DNA of 64,000 bases from Salminus brasiliensis (GCF_030463535.1 NC_132894.1:29645125-29709124), one strand, 5' to 3'; counted from the first letter of the stretch, positions 33,511 to 46,090 are shown. Made by a program: numbers and translations. Notes: generated from the sequence alone by a model not told the origin.

Positions 33511-34674
33511 CTTTGCATCTAAACACAAAGACGTCGTTTACGCCTGGTCCCTTCACGCGTCTTGAGTATCAGGATTATATCTGGAAGTGTGAACGCGCCC
33601 AAGATGCATCCGAACCAGATACAAATCTGATTACTCAACCCACTTCAGGAGGTGTCTGGGACATATTTGAGCCCACGTTATAGAAGCGTAAACTCAACCG
33701 TCTCTACAAAAAGCACTCCACAACCAAAACCATTCCCAGTACAACCAAAACACCAGTAATAATTGCTGTGCATCACACGAAGTTGCATATTCTGTCCCAT
33801 ATGGCAATCAGATTTCAGTCTGACTAACTGGAGAATAGACCTTAATCACCTACCATTCTCAACTGGGAAGAACCTACTTCCATGGAGTATCTCTCTCAAG
33901 TCATGAGTGCTGAACGAAGTAGCTCAGTCAATGTTGACTCTGGGAATAACCAAAGCCCCTGAGATGCAGTAGAACTGGAGCTAGAACACAGCAGGCTCTA
34001 TTACAACATTAGTCACCTCTTGCCATCAACAACTGATTCGAACAGCTGTGTGCAGAAGGGCTGAAGGATCTCAGCGTCCGACCACAGAGACATACTGTCC
34101 ACAAGCAGCGCAAGAGACACACAGTCTGGATGATTCTTTTCCCAAGCTAATTCTAGGGATCATGGGATCTAGCATGGCCTGGCATGCCCTGGCACTGCTG
34201 GCCCTTCCCCAGGCAGCAGAGACCCTATCAACTGGCAAAGCAACACAACGACCATGTCAAGTGGAAATTCTACTACTGTCAAATTTAACATACAAAAGGG
34301 AGGACGATGGCCTAGTGTATTGTACGTGGCACTGTGGTTTCACACAACGTTGCTTCCAGGTTTGTCCACCACATCTGTGCAGCAAAAAAAGGACAGACCT
34401 TCCCACTGAGATACCCGCTAAAAAGGACCATGTCTAGGGAGAGGCCTGTCTATGGGGGTGGTAATTACACGGCTGTGTCAGCAAAACGTTGAGAAAGCTC
34501 TCAGACAGAATCACTGAGCACAGGAGGCCTCTGAAGTGCACTGTGGCAACCCCAATACAAGGCCTGGGGCTGTTTTTGGGCAACCGATTAGGCTCATTTC
34601 TGAAGGCCTGTCCCTGGAGAATTCTGACAGGATACTAAGTCACTTAGTTCCTAATAGGCATTCAGAGACCTAAA

Positions 34675-35070
34675 AAAACATTCTACTAGCTTTTGGAGAA
34701 TTGCTGTGAGGCTTTGATTGCATTCAGCAACAAGAGTGTTACTGAGGTTAGACTGTTGGATGATTACCACTCCACCTCATCCCCAACTCGCCCCAAAAGT
34801 ATTGGATGGAGCACCATCTCATCATTCCAGAGAACACAAGTCCACTGCTCCACAGCTTAACGCTGGGAGGGGCTTTATACCCCTCTAGCCCCTGCCTGGC
34901 ATCATGTTTATCTGCTTCAGAGAGTCCAATTCTATTGCCAATACTTCTCTAGTGGGACTAGATAAGCTGTGTGTGCATTTGCACATCTGTAGCAGCAACG
35001 GGTACAACGTAAAGTAGCTGAATGCATCCATTAGAAGGGGGTCAACAAACATTCAGACCATTTGTGGACA
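34675..35070. mobile_element. Family A element copy overlapping a local duplication
   Basis: Has GCTTTGATTGCATTCAGCAA, TGGATGGAGCACCATC, CAGAGAGTCCAATTCTATTG and GTAGCTGAATGCATCCATTA in family A order. Its right half is also present at 33012-33180 as part of the 395-bp duplication. Confidence 0.55.
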
Positions 35071-35285
35071 GGACATTATATCAACCAGGAAAGTTCTGGA
35101 TGGACGTTGGTCTGGAGTTAACCAAGGATGAGAACTTGCCTCAAGAGGACACCAACTGAACAACCTTTACCATGGAGACTTTGATAGCAGGCCCTTGCCA
35201 CAATTTGCCATTGTGTTGGTCACTGTTCTTCAATTTAGATAAGAACAGTGAGATCTTCTACATCATAACTGGGACCACCTGGAGA
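34897..35285 (+). repeat. 395-bp direct duplication, copy 2
   Basis: Same order and near-identical sequence to 33012-33410; here the family A element is complete on the left side, so this copy is the more likely parent. Confidence 0.9.
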
Positions 35286-35547
35286 GACCTCCTCCTCCAC
35301 CTCCAACAGACCTGCAGAAATGTTCCCACAATCTGCCTCACACATGGAACCAAAAGGGGTGCCTAGAGGCTAATCAGGGGCCGCATCCCTGCTGCCGCAG
35401 GATGTTTACACTGCGCCGGTCATTGACTCTGTTTAGGCCTTCGTGCCAAATCAGCGTGCTAATCCGTCAGGCTAAATCACTGTGAAGTGGAGCATTCGTC
35501 CACGCTGTGGCTGGCCGACATTAGCCAGTGTAGTGTGGGATAAAGGG

Positions 35548-35574
35548 CAGGGTAGGGTAGGGTAGGGTAGGGTA
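35548..35574 (+). repeat. (GGGTA)n short array
   Basis: GGGTAGGGTAGGGTAGGGTA: four to five GGG runs with 2-nt loops, a G-quadruplex-capable pattern. Not the vertebrate telomere unit (TTAGGG). Confidence 0.85.
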
Positions 35575-35827
35575 GCTTTCTGTAGGGCGACCCTCTACAC
35601 AGACCTTATTTTAAGGGACAATGTGGGAGTTTTAAGGCAGCACTGGAAAGCAGTGCTGGCAGGCCAGAGCTGCAGAGTGGAGGCCTGGCAGAAACCTGAT
35701 AGCAAATGGCAGCACATTCGGAACCCATTACGGCATTTACCCTGCTTGTCAGATGTGGCTTTGAAAAACACAACTTGTGGCATGTGGTACTTGTTTGCAT
35801 GGCTGTCTCCCTCTCTTTTTTGCTCGC

Positions 35828-35829
<2 letters not shown>

Positions 35830-35874
<45 letters not shown>
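35830..35874. repeat. (CA)n microsatellite
   Basis: About 22 units, in pacsin3 intron 2, far from any exon. Confidence 0.95.
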
Positions 35875-35878
<4 letters not shown>

Positions 35879-36439
35879 ATACTTCATCAAGCTCAGTATA
35901 ATATATACACACCTTGTGAACCTCACAGCGATAGTTTGGTAAAAAATCCAATCACATCAAATGCAGTCAACCAGCAAAAATAACTGGACAGTCATCTCAG
36001 CTTTCAGTTATTTTTTTTTATTTATTATTATTTATTTAATTTTTTTTTTTTCAAAAGCAGAATTATTTGATAGGGAGGTCCCAATCTGACCTGTCCCAAG
36101 CCTTTTTTTTTATTGTTTTTTTTTTTAAATGGACTGATGATCGTCCTCTAAGCGTCATTAATAGACACGATCCTCAGCTGCTGCAGATGAACTTCTCATT
36201 TTTTTGGCATTATTTTGGTGAGCAAAACAAGACAGAACTTTATTTGAACTGATAAGTGTGATGCAGAAATCAACGCAGGGTCAAAGATCAATGGAAGGAT
36301 CAATGGACTATGTATCCGTATCAGACGATTTAGAGCCCAAATGTGCCACTGACAATCAGACGATAATTTATGCAATCCCTAGAGCTGGTCAGATCATACA
36401 GTCCACATTTTGGTCAAGAGCCGATCCGCACCAAGAGCA

Positions 36440-36780
36440 CTTTGACCCGCCATCCCTCAAAATCCACGGAAGACAAGCGTCCAGGCTGTTTTCTGTCCTG
36501 CACCAAAGTGGTGGATTGAACTTCTCCTGGGTGTCCGAACGGCCGAGGCGCTCGCTGTCTTCAAACGCAGACTGAAGACCCACCTCTTCTGAGAATACTT
36601 GGGTGAATAGCAGAGTACTATGGTCTCCGTATTGACTTGTGTTTAGTAGAGTCTAAACTTAGAGTATCGTTGAACTATTAGTCTATTCTAACTAGCTGAG
36701 GTTTTTCTTAGGTAAATAGCAAAGCACTTTTATAAGTTGCTCTGGAGAAGAGCGTCTGCTAAATGCCTTAAATGTAAAGT
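36440..36780 (+). mobile_element. 3' end of an L2-type LINE (or SINE sharing its tail)
   Basis: Contains CTTCAAACGCAGACTGAAGA and CCACCTCTTCTGAG, coding for FKRRLKTHLF-like residues seen at the end of LINE polyproteins, and ends with GAGCGTCTGCTAAATGCC, a tail shared by fish L2 LINEs and V-SINEs. A sister copy is at 54525-54852. Confidence 0.65.
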
Positions 36781-37339
36781 TTGCGAATTGCTGCAGCGTG
36801 GCACGAGCTCACAGGACACCTCAGTTCCTTAATCAACTGCTAGATGGCAAGACAGACCTTGCATCCGTCTGCAGAAAGCCATTAAAGCCAGTGTACAAAC
36901 CCCCACTCCTTTTGCTCCTTGATAGAGTAGGCCAGTCTGCCTTTTTGTAAATACTGTATCTGACTCAAGCATACATATTAGTGTAAAAGTAAATGTGCCT
37001 CATGGGAGAGAGGCAGAGTAAAGGCTTTTAACACCACTAATCGGATATCCCTCTCGAGAGCACACCACTAAACCCAGTACAGTAAATATCAGAACACAGC
37101 AGAGCTAGCAAAGACTGCTAACACCACCCTGAGCTGCACAGAGCAGTTCTGCAATCTCAACAGATCTTTAAATGTGGTCGATTCCAAAAAGTTAAATACA
37201 TTTCATCCTGAGAGACAATACCCAGAACATTATAGAAACCTGGCACAGTGACGCATTACCAGGTTGCCCTCAACCGGTATCAGCAAACCCCTAAAACACT
37301 GATCTCTACACATCTCTACCGGAAACTAAGATTTAAGAG

Positions 37340-37690
37340 TTGTTTGGAGGAGTAAAGGTGAGGCATTCACCCCAAAAACACTGCACCAGCTGTTAAACAT
37401 GGTGGAGGTTGTAGCATCATGCTACTGGGCTGTATTGTGGCCAGTGAAACTGGTGCAGGGCACCAAGTGACTGGAAGGATGGTTACCTTAATTATTGGGA
37501 TAAACATTAGGGCTTAACCTTGTCGCAATATGGGGCTGTGCAGTGGGGTACGTCCCAAAATTCTGCCAGGAAGAGTGGTTCAATAGCCAAACAAAACTCT
37601 GCCAGAAGCTTGATGATGGCTACACCAAAAGCATCTGCTCAAGGTACAACTTGCTATGAGATGTTTAACCAAATATTAATTGTGCTGCAT
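37340..37690 (+). mobile_element. Decayed Tc1-like transposase fragment (different family)
   Basis: Contains AAACATGGTGGAGGTTGTAG (VKHGGG-type motif) and further on a frame reading CQKLDDGYTKSI, like the C-terminal CQKLVDGYTKR of another fish Tc1 family. Frames are broken by stops and deletions and there are no clear ends. It lies in pacsin3 intron 2. Confidence 0.6.
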
Positions 37691-37694
37691 TAAT

Positions 37695-37975
37695 ATTTTG
37701 GACCTAAAACCTTGAGTTATTGATTTTACAAAAAACACCCAATAGAAAAATGTGCATCAAATTCTTGTTTTTTTCTCTCTATTAAAAGAGAAATACACTT
37801 TAAAGAACTCACTGACAGCCCAGTATGAATATGTTAGACCTAAAAACTTTAATTATTGATTTTACAAAAACCCACCCAATAGAAAAATGTGCACAAGAGT
37901 GCATTTGTTTTTCTCTATTAATGATTCTGCCCCTAAAAAAAACACACTTTAAAGAACTGACAGCTCAGTATTACC
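37695..37975 (+). repeat. Tandem duplication, unit about 140 bp
   Basis: TTATTGATTTTACAAAAA, CCAATAGAAAAATGTGCA and ACTTTAAAGAACT occur twice in the same order (37717-37812 and 37856-37960). Confidence 0.8.
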
Positions 37976-38839
37976 ATAACATTAGTGTCCATGATGAGGG
38001 AATGTAAACTTCCAAACCACAACGGTCCATTAGTCTCACAGCTCCTTTGCAAAACTCAAGAGGCAAACTAGTCCTGGCAGATTGGCTAAAGTATGAAAAT
38101 GTGTAAAAGTACGAAAATGTGATCATTTGCCAGACCATCCCATGTCCCATAACCCCACATCCATGACGCCAAGACACCGTAGAACTCGTCAATGCGGCTG
38201 CCAAACAAGCAGCAAGAACAATGGCCTCCATTTGAGCGGAATGAGGCCACAGGAGGGAGGGGCGGGACATTCACATAAGCCCCCACTGGAAACTTGCGGT
38301 CATTAATCTGATTAATGTATACAAGGTGGTGGAGCGCTGCCTGCAACCGTTATTGTTTTGAACGTCTGGTCCTGATAATGGAACACAAGGTCTCCTTCGG
38401 TGAGGCTTTGTGAGACAGAGTTTTCACTTAAGAAAAAAAAATTTAAAAATTAAAAAAAGCTGGTGCCAATCATCAGCTTTTGAGGATTTCAGCACAATCC
38501 CACGGTTCCAATCCTCAGAAAAGAAAAGGTTGTTTATGAGCGTAGCCTGCAATCCCAAACAACTGCAGATTATCACACGAGGAGCATGTCTTCAACAGCC
38601 CGCAACAGCTGCAATACTGACAGGCTCCTAATCCCCCTCACTCAGCAGAGCATAGCCCTCACATCCAGAGGAAACTAGATTGCAAAAAAACGACCACAAC
38701 ATCAACAACATCCACAACACGTGTCCAGATGTGATGCTGATGAAGAAAAGCACACGCAGAGGGCTGGCCATGCTGCAGCTGGAGTAAAGAAGCTTCAGGA
38801 GTACAGTAGTACTTGGATGAGGTTCATTAACTGGTAATG

Positions 38840-39510
38840 AAAATTTGTGGACACCCCATCTAATGAATACATTCATCTTTTTCAGCTACATTGCATCATA
38901 TCCCGCACACATACAGCTGGTCTAGTCCCTGTAGAGAAGTACTGCCAATAGAATAGGACTCTCTGGAGCAGATAGGCATTAACCTATTGGCACTGTGCCT
39001 AATGGCAAGCATGGGCTAGAGTAGAGATGCACCGATCTGATATGATCGGATATCGGTCCTCATATTAACAAAATTAGCTGGATCGGGTATCGGATAATTA
39101 GGCCCATCCATGGAACCGATCCTTTCACTTTAATTGGTTGGTGTGAGACTGCACTAAATGTTTACATGTTTGCAATTTTTGATTGCTGCTTGTATGTTTG
39201 AAGTTACTTATTTAGTCTCAGGTTCAGCTGCTACATTTTATGTATTTTAATATAATTTAAGAAGTTGTGATGCTGTGTCAAATAAATAGCAGTCTAGTAC
39301 ATGTATATCTATGTGTTCATTTCTTTTATTTTGTTAAATAAAGTAATGTTTAAGTCAATCCTGATACCTTAAGTCGCTCCCACATGGTGAGGTATAAGGT
39401 TTAATTCAGCAATGGTATCGGGTATCGATCGATGTGCAAAGTTTATGTATCTGTATCGGAACTGCAAAAGCCGGATCGGTGCATCTCTAGGCAAGAGGGG
39501 TGTAAATCGC
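38840..39510. mobile_element. Family A element interrupted by the hAT-like element
   Basis: Opposite orientation: GTGGACACCCCATCTAATG, GAAGTACTGCCAATAGAATA, CTCTGGAGCAGATAGGC, then GGGCTAGAG followed by the hAT-like insertion at 39022-39489, resuming with GAGGGGTGTAAATC. Confidence 0.6.
39022..39489. mobile_element. Non-autonomous hAT-like element, 468 bp
   Basis: Terminal inverted repeats TAGAGATGCACCGATC at the left and its complement at the right. Flanking 8-mers GGCTAGAG (39014-39021) and GGCAAGAG (39490-39497) differ at one base, fitting the 8-bp target duplication of hAT elements. The interior has GATCGG/ATCGGTATCGG-like words and no ORF. It is inserted inside an older dispersed repeat. 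Confidence 0.8.
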
Positions 39511-39962
39511 CACATTTGACAAAAACAAACATAATAATGTATGTAATCTAAATTGAGTCTTGAAGACACAATTCATTGAATTGGAACCCCAGTATCATGA
39601 TGCATATCATGACAGTGAAAGGTTTTTCATAAGCCTTTAAAATGTCCTTCACACACATGCATCTCTATTGCAAGCATGGTTGTGAATGCAACCAAAAGTG
39701 GTTCTTCTATAGTATGACTCAAAGAACCATTTGTAGCATCTTTAGTGAAAATAAAGTAGGGTCATTTAGCTTAATGGTTAAGTTAAACGATCCCGGTCAT
39801 GTCCTTCACTCTGCTTTTTGAATTGTTGGCCCTTAGTCGCAGTTATTGCTGTCCCAGGTGTCGGCCTGTCTAACTGAGGGTGACCCGTAGTCATTAATTA
39901 ACCTACTGGCCTCAGGCACATTCTTAAGTCATGTGGGCATTTTGTATATATTCTTTACTCTT

Positions 39963-40082
<120 letters not shown>

Positions 40083-41029
40083 TATGACAAGACATAAGAG
40101 CTGTGATTGGCAGTCAAGGTTATTTTACCACAGAGAATTTTGAACCTTCTCAAAGATCAAATATTAGTACTGTGTTGTTTAAATCTGAATAAGAATTTCT
40201 TTGCATTATTTGAGCAGTTGTCATTTCTGCAAATAAATGTTCTAAATAGCTCAGCGGACAGATTCTAATTACAATTGCTGACATGCCCCAGGCACGATTT
40301 GCTCATCAAGCCCAAGAACTTATAAATAATAAAATAAATCAATCAATTAATCAATAAATAAACTTTGGCACACCTTTGCAACGTCTGAAGTGTCTGAAGT
40401 GTAAACTCTACAATTTTGTACGTTATAAATGACAGAGTAACTGTGCATGTAGATTTCTGACAGTGTTGTGTCTTATGTTTGATTAGCTACAGAGGATTAA
40501 GTTAATAACTATCTATGAAATAGTAAACAAATAAAATAAAATGTGTCTATCGACCAAGTATACTCAAATTTTTTGCATAAAACAAACATACACAAAAAAA
40601 AGCTGACGGATATCAACTCTAGGAAACCTATATACTAGAGTGGCACAATACCACTTTTCATACCCAATACCGATACTGCAACCTTAGGCATGAACATGCT
40701 GATACTGACAGTAATCTGATACCATATTTCATTCCCACACTCTCTTAACCCAAAGACCACTTGGCCAATTTTGCATGATTTGTTTTGACAGTTACTTAAA
40801 AGTTTGAGTAACTTAAAAAAGAAAACCCCTAAAAATTCCAAAGAATTTATTAAAGACAGTCACGCATGCAATGTTATTTTCAGGAGACTCTTTTGATTAG
40901 ATATATAAATTTTAACAGAATTTAGACATTTGTACAACATTTACCATTGATTGTTTTTATGCATCAGATTTTCTTTCTTCTGATAACAGTTTCAGTGAGT
41001 TTGGACAGTATCGGACAATCGGTCAATAT

Positions 41030-41335
41030 GACGTTATTTTATCGTATCATGATAAATTTGGTTATCGTGATAACGATAAGCTTTTCTAAGCATATCCAGG
41101 ATACTGTTATTGCTTAATAAACACTGATCACTGATGGCTGGTTTAATTAGATGAAGAGCAGCAGATCCTCAGTACAGGAGAGGATCTGAATAGTAGTTTA
41201 TAAGAATCTGTCGCTACTGATGTTTTTAGTCTGTGATCGCATGTATCATGATAAATACTGTTTATCGCTAAAAAAAAAAATCTTTAAATATCGTGATATA
41301 GTATTTTTACCATATCGCCCAGCCCAGGCACACCC
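41030..41335. mobile_element. Decayed hAT-like sequence with ATATCGCCCAGCCC end
   Basis: Ends ACCATATCGCCCAGCCC and contains TATCGTGATAACGATAAGC and similar ATCGTGATA words, the same family style as 42303-43180. No coding capacity. Confidence 0.45.
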
Positions 41336-41540
41336 CTACTATATGTGTAACAGTTGTCAGGTAAATTAGTCAAACTGCATAGTAAGAAGCAGCTGATTGG
41401 ACCTTTACACCATTATGCCACAGGTTATACAGTATGCCTTTACACTGCTTACCTTCTGCTACTATATCTAAACATTATCACACACACTGTGAACCACGAA
41501 AAGGTCTTCAAGTATCGACTACCAAGCAGTAAGAACTTAC

Positions 41541-41607
41541 CTAAGACGCGGTGAAATGTTAGGGGTTAGTAATGCCTCTGTCCAGGTACTCTGCCTGTAC
41601 AGTGGCC
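41541..41607 (-). other. pacsin3: Probable non-coding exon 2 of pacsin3 (5'UTR, 67 nt)
   Basis: On the minus strand a pyrimidine-rich acceptor (CTCTCCTTTCTTGCAG) is followed 67 nt later by the donor TTAG|GTAAGTTC. Both are near-consensus, and the pair stands out in otherwise repeat-laden intron sequence. The exon has no ATG, as expected for a leader exon spliced to the start-codon exon at 30920. It could instead be an alternative leader. Confidence 0.6.
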
Positions 41608-42302
41608 CTGCAAGAAAGGAGAGACGAGCGAGGTGTTAGAGAGAAGCAACCGAAGGCGACAGAAGCCCGAGCTCGTCCTCATCCACAGAAAGACCCGTCC
41701 ACAGTAAAGAAGGCAGCAGGTTAATATAAGTCCCAGCACCCAAAGGTGACACATTCCAAGACTGAGAGTCAAATGCCGCATGTAGCCAGACTGGAATAAC
41801 CGCCGTAGAGCAGTGGAAAACTCTGCACCATCACATACACTTACTACTCCTCTGACCAAGGGCCAGTTAACGGTCAACTGCCCAGTTCAGACTGTTCAGT
41901 ATTACGCTTGAGACTATGAGCATAAACCCCTGACTAATACAATGATGTTATGTTGCTATGCTATATAGTGGTTTAAAAAAACGATCTAGAACCATTTGCA
42001 AAACGCTTTCACCAATCTGAAGAACCCTAAACAAGATAAATAAGCTTCTAAGCACCCAGATGGTTCTCTGGAACATTATGGATCCATACAGCACTTTAAT
42101 TTAATTATTTTTATTTTTTTTTACTATAGAACCTTTTATTTGAACAGATTGTACTACTAGGACAGAGCTGTATGTTGGAATAACTGGAGATTATGAACAC
42201 TTGTGGCCAATAGTAGTAATAATATTTTATAGATATTTAAATATATAATATTACATTTAATTACATTGTGGATTTTTTATTTGATATTTATTGATTTTTA
42301 GT

Positions 42303-43180
42303 AGGGCTGGGCAACAATCGAAAATTAATCAAAATTGACATTTAGACTTTCGGCTGCACAATATATTATTTTAGCATCGTCATCGCAATGTGTGCAAGTG
42401 CATTAGTCACACTGCAGCACCTGCAAAGTCAGGCAAGGCTAATTAAATGAAAACGCTACAATTTGTTCCTGCTTGATACAAAAGAAAACTATTCATAACT
42501 CCCAGAAGCAGATTCTATTAGAGCTGGGCGATGTGGTAAAAATGTTTTATTTTTCGATGATATTTATCGCAATATTTTGACATGTAGAAGATCAGTGATC
42601 TTTAAGAGCCGACAATATCCACTATATACTCATAAAAGCATGTTGTGTACAGCCATAACAAAACGTATCGTGATACGAGAAAATATTGTCATATTGCCCA
42701 CCCCTAGATTATATCTGCCCAGTATTTTTAATTTTACTCTAATTTCAGATACACTGAATGTATTATTGACATCAAGACACCTTAGATCATTGACCTCTGG
42801 TGAATTTTGGTAAAATCTGGTGAAAAATTCTGTATTTTTAAATAATTAAATATATATAATTATACATAAATGTCAATTTTTTCCAATATTGATCAGCCCT
42901 ATTTAGAACCAATAATAAACATTGTCTTTATTAAATAATCAACATTCATCAAGATACTTTCCCCACTGTGTGTGTTTATGGGCTGTCATGTTAATAATGT
43001 ACTACTGTGTGTCGTGTGTGTGGTCATGTGACTCAGTCCACAACATGAAAGCAATGTGGTGGAGAACTCAAAATACAGAGCCAAGTGAGCCACTCGAGCT
43101 GCCTGTATAATCGTTTATTAATCCCAATCGAGGTAAAATGATCGTGATACTGATTTGAGGCCGTATCGCCCAGCGCCAGG
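42303..43180. mobile_element. Decayed hAT-like non-autonomous sequences
   Basis: Begins TAGGGCTGGGCAACAATCG and has repeated internal words of the GGGCTGGGCGATATGG type (42520, and the complement at 42695-42710 and 43160-43180) with ATCGTGATA-rich interior. This reads as one or more nested, degraded elements of the family whose ends are GGGCTGGGCGATA. Exact borders are unclear. Confidence 0.5.
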
Positions 43181-43199
43181 TTGTGGTACAGTGGTTTTA

Positions 43200-43362
43200 G
43201 TGCTTGCAGTACTGGCAGGGACCAAGCTCACATAGTAGAACCTCACAGTGGTAGCACTGGGCTTGAGCTACCTTGAAGTCACTTCAGCCAAAGCCCATTT
43301 CCAAACCCCGATCTTCATTCTGCACATGTTCTGGACATGTTACCATCCGAGGATTACATACA
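43200..43362 (+). repeat. Inverted duplication E, arm 1
   Basis: GGCAGGGACCAAGCTCACAT, AGCCCATTTCCAAACCCCGA and GGACATGTTACCATC; the reverse complement of this block is at 47613-47785. Confidence 0.8.
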
Positions 43363-43984
43363 GCTTCCCCCATGAAACCTAAGGCCTAGCAAACAGACCT
43401 CAGATACATGACATCATTCGAAGCATTTGCCACATTCCTGTGGCCTCTCAGGTTCAAACATGCTTCTCTCATTAGTCTAAGAGCATGCGGACCCTCAGTT
43501 CATCAGAGCACAAGGCCTCCACCTTCTCCTCACAAGACCCATTTCTGTAATCTCCCTGCACCTCAGTCTGGAGGGCCGTTAGGTTAGATGAGGAGCGCAG
43601 AGGCTGAGAAGTTGCACAAATGTTCCACTGGAGAGGAGCTGAGTGGAGCTGAATGTACAATAATAATAATAATAGAGAGGAGGAAACCTGGGATGGTGTA
43701 GAGCTTTCAAAAGAAGCCAAGGAAATCATTATGGTGTCCCTGTTGTTCGCCGTAGTGATGGCAGGACACTGGGCGCGGAAACAAAAGCCCCTTTGTTTTC
43801 TGCATGCCTACACGGGGACTCAAAGGCCACTGAGCTTTCGAGAAGCAGGGTATACTGAACTGCTCTGAGGCCAAACACTGGGCTCTTTGACAGCCGTGGC
43901 CGCTCCATGGAAGAGCCGCAGATTCAAAAATAGGAAAAAGTGGGTTCTGTACGGGGAATACAGTAACTGAGGCTCACTGTAACG

Positions 43985-44060
43985 CAGGGGTGGGCGATAG
44001 GACAAGGTCTTCATTATTGTGATACGTACACCATGTTACGATACGCTTTCCTGATTGTAG
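43985..44060. mobile_element. Fragment of GGGTGGGCGATA-type hAT relic
   Basis: GGGGTGGGCGATAGGACAAG followed by ATTGTGATACG and GTTACGATACG words, matching the ends and interior of the relics at 41-43 kb. Only one end is visible. Confidence 0.4.
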
Positions 44061-44261
44061 CATCCCATAATTTTTTTTTGCAGTTATAAAATACAGTCTG
44101 ATTTACAGGGATTATAGAGTCTGTAAATAACAACAGGCAAAAGCTGCCAATTACACCCAAATACAATTAATTTTATTTTATTTTTACCATTTTGACCAGT
44201 ATTTTATTGTGAAATTCAGCGAAATATAAGTTTCACGCTACAGCTCGACCATCATAAATGT

Positions 44262-44615
44262 CTTTAAGAGTCATGTTTTTAGTTTTTTTGCCCCATTTTC
44301 TCCCTAGTTTGGACCGCCTGTTACCCAACTCGTACGCACTCTCCCCCATCGCCACCCTTTGCCCACGCGCCTGGAGGGAAATGCCAAATGCTCGGCTCCG
44401 ACACACCAGCCTGCAGAACGCCAGCAGTGGCCAGCACCGCAGCGAAGCATTGCGCGGAGAGAGCACCATCTACCCACCCTGGAGAGAGCAAGGCCAACTG
44501 TGCTCTCTCGGGGCCTCGACTGCCGATGGATAGCAGCCTGATCGGGATTCGAACCAGCGATCCTCTGATCATAGTGAAAGCGCTTTATCCTGCTGGACTA
44601 TTAGGGGCCCTCTAA
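44262..44615 (-). mobile_element. tRNA-derived SINE, minus strand
   Basis: On the minus strand the head reads TAATAGTCCAGCAGGATAAA (A-box region), then GCTGGTTCGAATCCCGATC (good B box), followed by a GC-rich body and an AAAAACTAAAAAC-rich tail. Located in pacsin3 intron 1. Open frames across it on both strands are by-products. Confidence 0.7.
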
Positions 44616-45784
44616 GTATCATGTTTATATTGAAACCACATAAACCACCATATTAATCATCACATATTAACATTTTTGGGTTGTCATGTCTAGCAATTGT
44701 GACAGGATTAGTGTTAACATGCTAATGTTAGCTAACCTAGATATCAATATATATGTCAATATATAATGCTTTTACATATATCCATCCATTTAGCCTATAA
44801 GTAGCTTTAACCCTGCCCAGTCAGGCTAATGTTATAAGGAGTGTTTCAGTACACACAGTATATTTTTGAGATTATATATCTGATATAAATTATATATCAA
44901 GGTTCAAGCTGATTGGTAATCCTCCTATTAGCTAGATACCATACACATTCGTCCATCATCTTAGATGACCATCAATGACCATGCGACAAAGTCTATCTGA
45001 GATTAAATAAAATGGAAGATATATATATATATATATATATATATAACCAAACAACCAAACACATAAACACTAACAAAAACATCCTCACAAACATCAACTG
45101 TTGACTATAGGGGCCATGGACCCTTTAAAATTTGCTGCAGAAGGCCGTAGACAGAGCTCAGTCCGGTTCCATCAGTTCATTGTCAGCCGGCCTGTTTACG
45201 AATGCCATGGCTCTCTCTAATAATCCTCTGAATCAGTTCCGCACGCTTTGCCATGCTGGATGAATGCTGGCGTGAGCTACAACAGAAAGCCTTTTCAAAC
45301 CCAGAGCTGCTGGACAGTGCAATCAGTATATAATATTGTAATGGTTACAAATGGCCAGATTAAAAAATAATAATAAAATAATAATAATAATAATAATATA
45401 TATATTTTTATATATATATATAAATTTCAAATAAGAGTTTGCCCCTCAACGTTTAAAGAAAAGCTTGATTCCAGTGTCAATAACTACTAGAGTATGTTCA
45501 TGCCAATTTATCAACATGCCCTAAAATGAAATGCTCATTTATGGAAGCCTATGACCCATTACATAGATAATGAATGTATGACTTATGTCGTGAGACTGAT
45601 ATTGACTTTGGGCTTTATTTGAAGTTATGTTTTTCATGACTTATTTTTCTCATGATTGCGACTTTCAAGTTTTCAGCTAAGCAAATTACTTAATTTCTCA
45701 TTATTATGACTTATTTGATTCTCATTACTATTTATTTTCTTAATAATTTGTTTCTCAAATATTCTCCCAATGTGGTACTGCCAA

Positions 45785-46090
45785 TTTACACCCCCCCCCC
45801 CCCCCATTTGTAGCTCCCCCTAGCACTAGCAGCGCTATTTTCATACATCGCCAGGTAGCCGACGCACTCTGAGGAAAGCGCCGGGTCCCCATCTCCACAG
45901 ATGCTTGTGCTGGCCAACAATGCTTTTAGAGTGACCACGGGAGGAGCACCACCTACCCACCCGGTGAGAGAGCGCAGCCAACCGTGCTTTCTCAGAGTCT
46001 GGTTGCTGATTGCAAATCATCATGGCTCGGGATTTGAACTTGCACCCCCATGTCATGCCGTGTCACCACATTCACCTTGTGTAGGGTTTA
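45785..46090 (-). mobile_element. tRNA-derived SINE, minus strand, related to the 44 kb copy
   Basis: Minus-strand B-box region GCAAGTTCAAATCCCGAGCC, with a body containing GAAAGCACGGTTGGCTGCGC and GGTAGGTGGTGCTCCTCCC, parallel to GAGAGCACAGTTGGCC and GGTAGATGGTGCTCTC in the 44 kb copy. Tail side ends in a G-run on minus (C-run at 45791-45805 on plus). Confidence 0.65.

Noticed and set aside
35548..35574. Interstitial telomere repeat
   Set aside because: The unit is GGGTA, not TTAGGG, and there are only four to five copies.
44510..44615. tRNA gene on the minus strand
   Set aside because: Good B box but no cloverleaf acceptor pairing, and it continues into a SINE body.
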